DNA from: an uncultured Clostridium sp.
Lineage (GTDB): Bacteria; Bacillota; Clostridia; TANB77; CAG-508
Length of the DNA: 64,000 bases
Direction: 5' to 3'
Assembly: GCA_900552135.1 (NCBI GenBank)
Contig: URYN01000004.1
Location: 73,955 to 137,954 of the forward strand
How positions within the stretch are numbered: position 1 is the first letter of the stretch; every line of letters starts with the position of its first letter. A program made the translations under genes and the position numbers. Shown piece by piece: positions 62,330 through 64,000 of this stretch. Under the pieces are notes generated by a model that was not told the origin of the DNA, ran no database searches, and worked only from the letters and a program-made list of their open reading frames with translations.

Positions 62330-63301
62330 TTAAATCTTGTATTCTTTATATAGATTTGCAACAATGTTGTCTATGCTTGTATTTTTTATTTCTAAATCTT
62401 GAATTTCTAAATTGTTTGATAAAAAATTGATTGCATCAGCAAGTTTTATCTTACTCTCATCAATCTGTATTTTCGCCTCATTTTTAGATTTTTCTAATAT
62501 CTCCATTTGAGGCATTGTAGTTGGCAACTTTCCATTATATTGAACATTTAAAATCTTATTGCTGTATTTCTTGGTCAAGCTGTTCAAACTTCCATCTAAT
62601 AAAAGCTTGCCTTTTCCAATTAAAATTATTCTTTTAGTTAAAGCTTCTATGTCGCCTGTATCATGCGTTGTAAGAATTATTGTAGTATTTTTTTCTTTAT
62701 TTATCTTCTTAATAAAATCTCTAACAGCAATCTTAGACGTACTATCTAATCCAATCGTTGGTTCGTCCAAGAAAACAATTTTTGGATCATGTAAGAAAGC
62801 TGCTGCAATTTCGCATCTCATTCTTTGCCCTAAACTCAGCTGTCTAGTTGGAGTCCTAATTATCTCTTTAATATTAAGCATTTCAGTCAAAAGTTGTTTT
62901 TGCTTCTTATACTTTTCATCAGGAATATTGTAAATTTCTTTTAGTAGCTCAAATGAATCTTCTACTGGCACGTCCCACCAAAGTCCAGACCTGTTGCCAA
63001 AAACGACTCCAATATTTTTTACATATTCCTTTCTATCTTTATATGGCACCATACCATTTACAATGCATTTGCCCGAATCCGGTGTTAAAATTCCACACAT
63101 AATCTTAATTGTAGTAGACTTTCCAGCTCCATTCGGTCCAATGTATCCGACCATTTCTCCTTCGTTTATATTAAACGAAATATTCTCAAGTGCCTTTACT
63201 TCCGTGTACTCTCTCTTAAAGTAACTTTTAAATGCATTCTTAATTCCTGCATCTCTTTTGCTAACCTTGTAGGTTTTTGTAACATTTTCTAGTTCAATCA
63301 T
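62330..63301 (-). CDS. ABC exporter ATP-binding protein
   Basis: 323 residues from ATG 63301, which has GGGAGGAAAA upstream; a longer frame to 63340 is not supported. Walker A is YIGPNGAGKSTTIKIMCG, the signature is RQLSLGQRMRCEIAAAFLHDP and Walker B is IVFLDEPTIGLD with the switch His in TTHDTGD. FGNRSGLWWDVPVEDSFELLKEIY is typical of ATPases paired with ABC2_membrane_6 permeases. The C-terminal ~80 residues form the accessory domain of this subfamily. Confidence 0.95.
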   Translation of the reverse strand: MIELENVTKTYKVSKRDAGIKNAFKSYFKREYTEVKALENISFNINEGEMVGYIGPNGAGKSTTIKIMCGILTPDSGKCIVNGMVPYKDRKEYVKNIGVVFGNRSGLWWDVPVEDSFELLKEIYNIPDEKYKKQKQLLTEMLNIKEIIRTPTRQLSLGQRMRCEIAAAFLHDPKIVFLDEPTIGLDSTSKIAVRDFIKKINKEKNTTIILTTHDTGDIEALTKRIILIGKGKLLLDGSLNSLTKKYSNKILNVQYNGKLPTTMPQMEILEKSKNEAKIQIDESKIKLADAINFLSNNLEIQDLEIKNTSIDNIVANLYKEYKI

Positions 63302-63545
63302 TTTTCCTCCCTTTCTAGTAGTTAGAAGTTTTTCGTACATTTTTATTATGCACTAACCGAGATATTAAAAATCTTAATTGCAAATGCTACTTTATGTGCA
63401 TGCCTGTTGTATTGTGTATAGCTTGCAAATTTAAACAACTTTTAATTTCTTAGTATACTTCTTCTCTTTCTAAAAATAATTTAGCTTTTTACTTTAAATT
63501 AACTATTTTTTAGCTCTGCCCTCCTTTTCTTAAAATTTTCGTCAC
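63302..63545. other. Spacer upstream of the ABC ATPase gene
   Basis: This AT-rich spacer should hold the exporter promoter on the minus strand. I found no convincing sigma-A pair and no reading frame with a ribosome binding site that leads anywhere. Confidence 0.4.
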
Positions 63546-63726
63546 GGAAAAAATACCAAACTAAAAGTTTTCACTTTAAGTTTGGTATTATATGATTTTT
63601 ATTGTACATTCTTTTTGCCACTCTTCTAATTGTTATAGTATTTTGATTTGCATTAAAATCATATAATCCTATAAAATAGAGTTTCCTTCTGGTTCGGAAT
63701 GTTACAGGTTCTCTCTATAATCGACA
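63546..63726 (-). ncRNA. Probable noncoding RNA of about 180 nt, class unknown
   Basis: A consensus promoter and a strong terminator bracket a region with stops in all three minus frames. Long-range pairing is possible: ATTATA near the 5' end with TATAAT before the terminator, and ACATTC with GAATGT further in, forming a closing stem. An inner hairpin ATTCC-GAACCAGA-AGGAA lies near the 5' side, nested in AGAG/CTCT. Size, promoter, terminator and end-to-end pairing recall 6S-like RNAs, but no signature confirms that. No T-box, tRNA or SRP motif was seen. Confidence 0.55.
63548..63589 (-). terminator. Terminator of the probable ncRNA
   Basis: AATACCAAACT (63552-63562) pairs with AGTTTGGTATT (63579-63589). 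On the minus strand the stem is followed by a run of six or seven T. Confidence 0.8.
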
Positions 63727-63732
63727 AACACC

Positions 63733-63761
63733 ATTGTACTACCATTTCCATAAGTTGTCAA
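63733..63761 (-). promoter_or_regulatory. Sigma-A promoter of the probable ncRNA
   Basis: On the minus strand TTGACA (63761-63756) is followed by 17 bases and TACAAT (63738-63733). Transcription should start near 63726. Confidence 0.7.
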
Positions 63762-63855
63762 TATTTTTCTTGATTTTCTTAATATCTTGTTGTAAAATAT
63801 GCAACACACATAATTTTTAATTTTGAACACATTATAATCACTGAATAATTTCAAC

Positions 63856-63894
63856 TATAAAATCCCTCATTTTATAAAAATGAGAGATTTTATA
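63856..63894. terminator. Long perfect hairpin near the right edge
   Basis: TATAAAATCCCTCATTTT pairs with AAAATGAGAGATTTTATA with one mismatch and a three-base loop. ATTTTT follows on the plus strand. It probably terminates a gene outside the window; which strand it serves is unclear. Confidence 0.55.
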
Positions 63895-64000
63895 ATTTTT
63901 GATCTGCTATTACTTCTTTCGTTACAATTTTTTCTCCGTCACCAAATTCCATTCGCTATGCGTTGGCATAGCCTTCTTCTTGTTTTCCCTCTGTCATAGA

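Noticed and set aside
63546..63726. T-box, tRNA or SRP RNA at the right edge
   Set aside because: The T-box sequence (TGGNACCGCG), a cloverleaf with TTCGA arm, and the SRP tetraloop region are all absent. AGAAGGAA only superficially resembles the SRP motif.
63895..64000. Possible 3' end of a minus-strand gene at the right edge
   Set aside because: The best frame is interrupted by TAG within the palindrome GCTATGCCAACGCATAGC and leaves only about 20 residues. No family is recognisable; it may be a repeat remnant.

Overview
The window comes from a low-GC, spore-forming Gram-positive anaerobe of the Clostridia, probably an uncultured gut-type lineage. The base composition is strongly AT-rich, ribosome binding sites are of the AGGAGG type, and promoters read TTGACA-N17-TATAAT. 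Sporulation genes (spoVS, ytfJ/gerW-like, gpr) sit beside Firmicute housekeeping genes (rny, ymdB, scpA, recA/recX, yvcK-like, murB). Nearly all genes lie on the minus strand. The few plus-strand units are small islands. No rRNA, tRNA, CRISPR array, prophage or transposase gene was seen.

Layout. 1-1.8 kb: an edge-truncated protein with AT-hook-like motifs and a small pilin-like membrane protein. 2-10 kb: mutS, miaB, ytfJ, ytfI-like, scpA, recX and recA, the last with a LexA-type box. 10-13.2 kb: an oligopeptide-binding-type protein, spoVS and ymdB. 13.2-32.1 kb: a large Wzx/Wzy capsule or exopolysaccharide locus. It holds the CpsB/CpsC/CpsD phospho-regulatory trio, UDP-glucuronate and UDP-galacturonate synthesis, a flippase, a polymerase, three glycosyltransferases, two TupA-like ATP-grasp proteins, an acetyltransferase, the initiating sugar-phosphate transferase, and an aminotransferase/dehydratase pair of bacillosamine type. 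A sortase, a membrane protein and a small LVQTG-type surface protein are embedded in it. 32.4-38.3 kb: a DUF4153-like membrane protein, a plus-strand PemK/MazF-family toxin gene followed by two tandem promoter-hairpin-terminator small-RNA units, then a membrane-tethered ECF sigma factor with two small membrane proteins. 38.4-44.7 kb: a surface-protein operon (1524-residue DUF11/MucBP/SHIRT/VWA adhesin, sortase, LPVTF-anchored protein). 44.9-50.7 kb: a frameshifted plus-strand gene, an HExxH protein, rny, an AMP-forming acyl ligase and a second frameshifted small gene. 50.7-57.7 kb: gpr, holA, glycogen debranching enzyme, a YvcK/CofD-like protein and murB. 57.7-63.3 kb: a second flippase, a polysaccharide deacetylase and a three-gene ABC-2 exporter. 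The right edge carries a probable ~180-nt noncoding RNA with its own promoter and terminator.

Most interesting signals: (i) the PemK toxin gene, with no antitoxin gene beside it, followed by two short RNA genes that share a 5' box and have hairpins of different sequence but the same shape; (ii) the unassigned ncRNA at 63.55-63.73 kb; (iii) two small plus-strand genes each broken by a one-base shift; (iv) a dispersed palindromic GGGGACGGAGG element in three intergenic spaces; (v) a sigma factor fused to two membrane helices; (vi) two sortase loci with non-canonical substrates. Functional calls rest on reading translated motifs by eye; no database search was possible.
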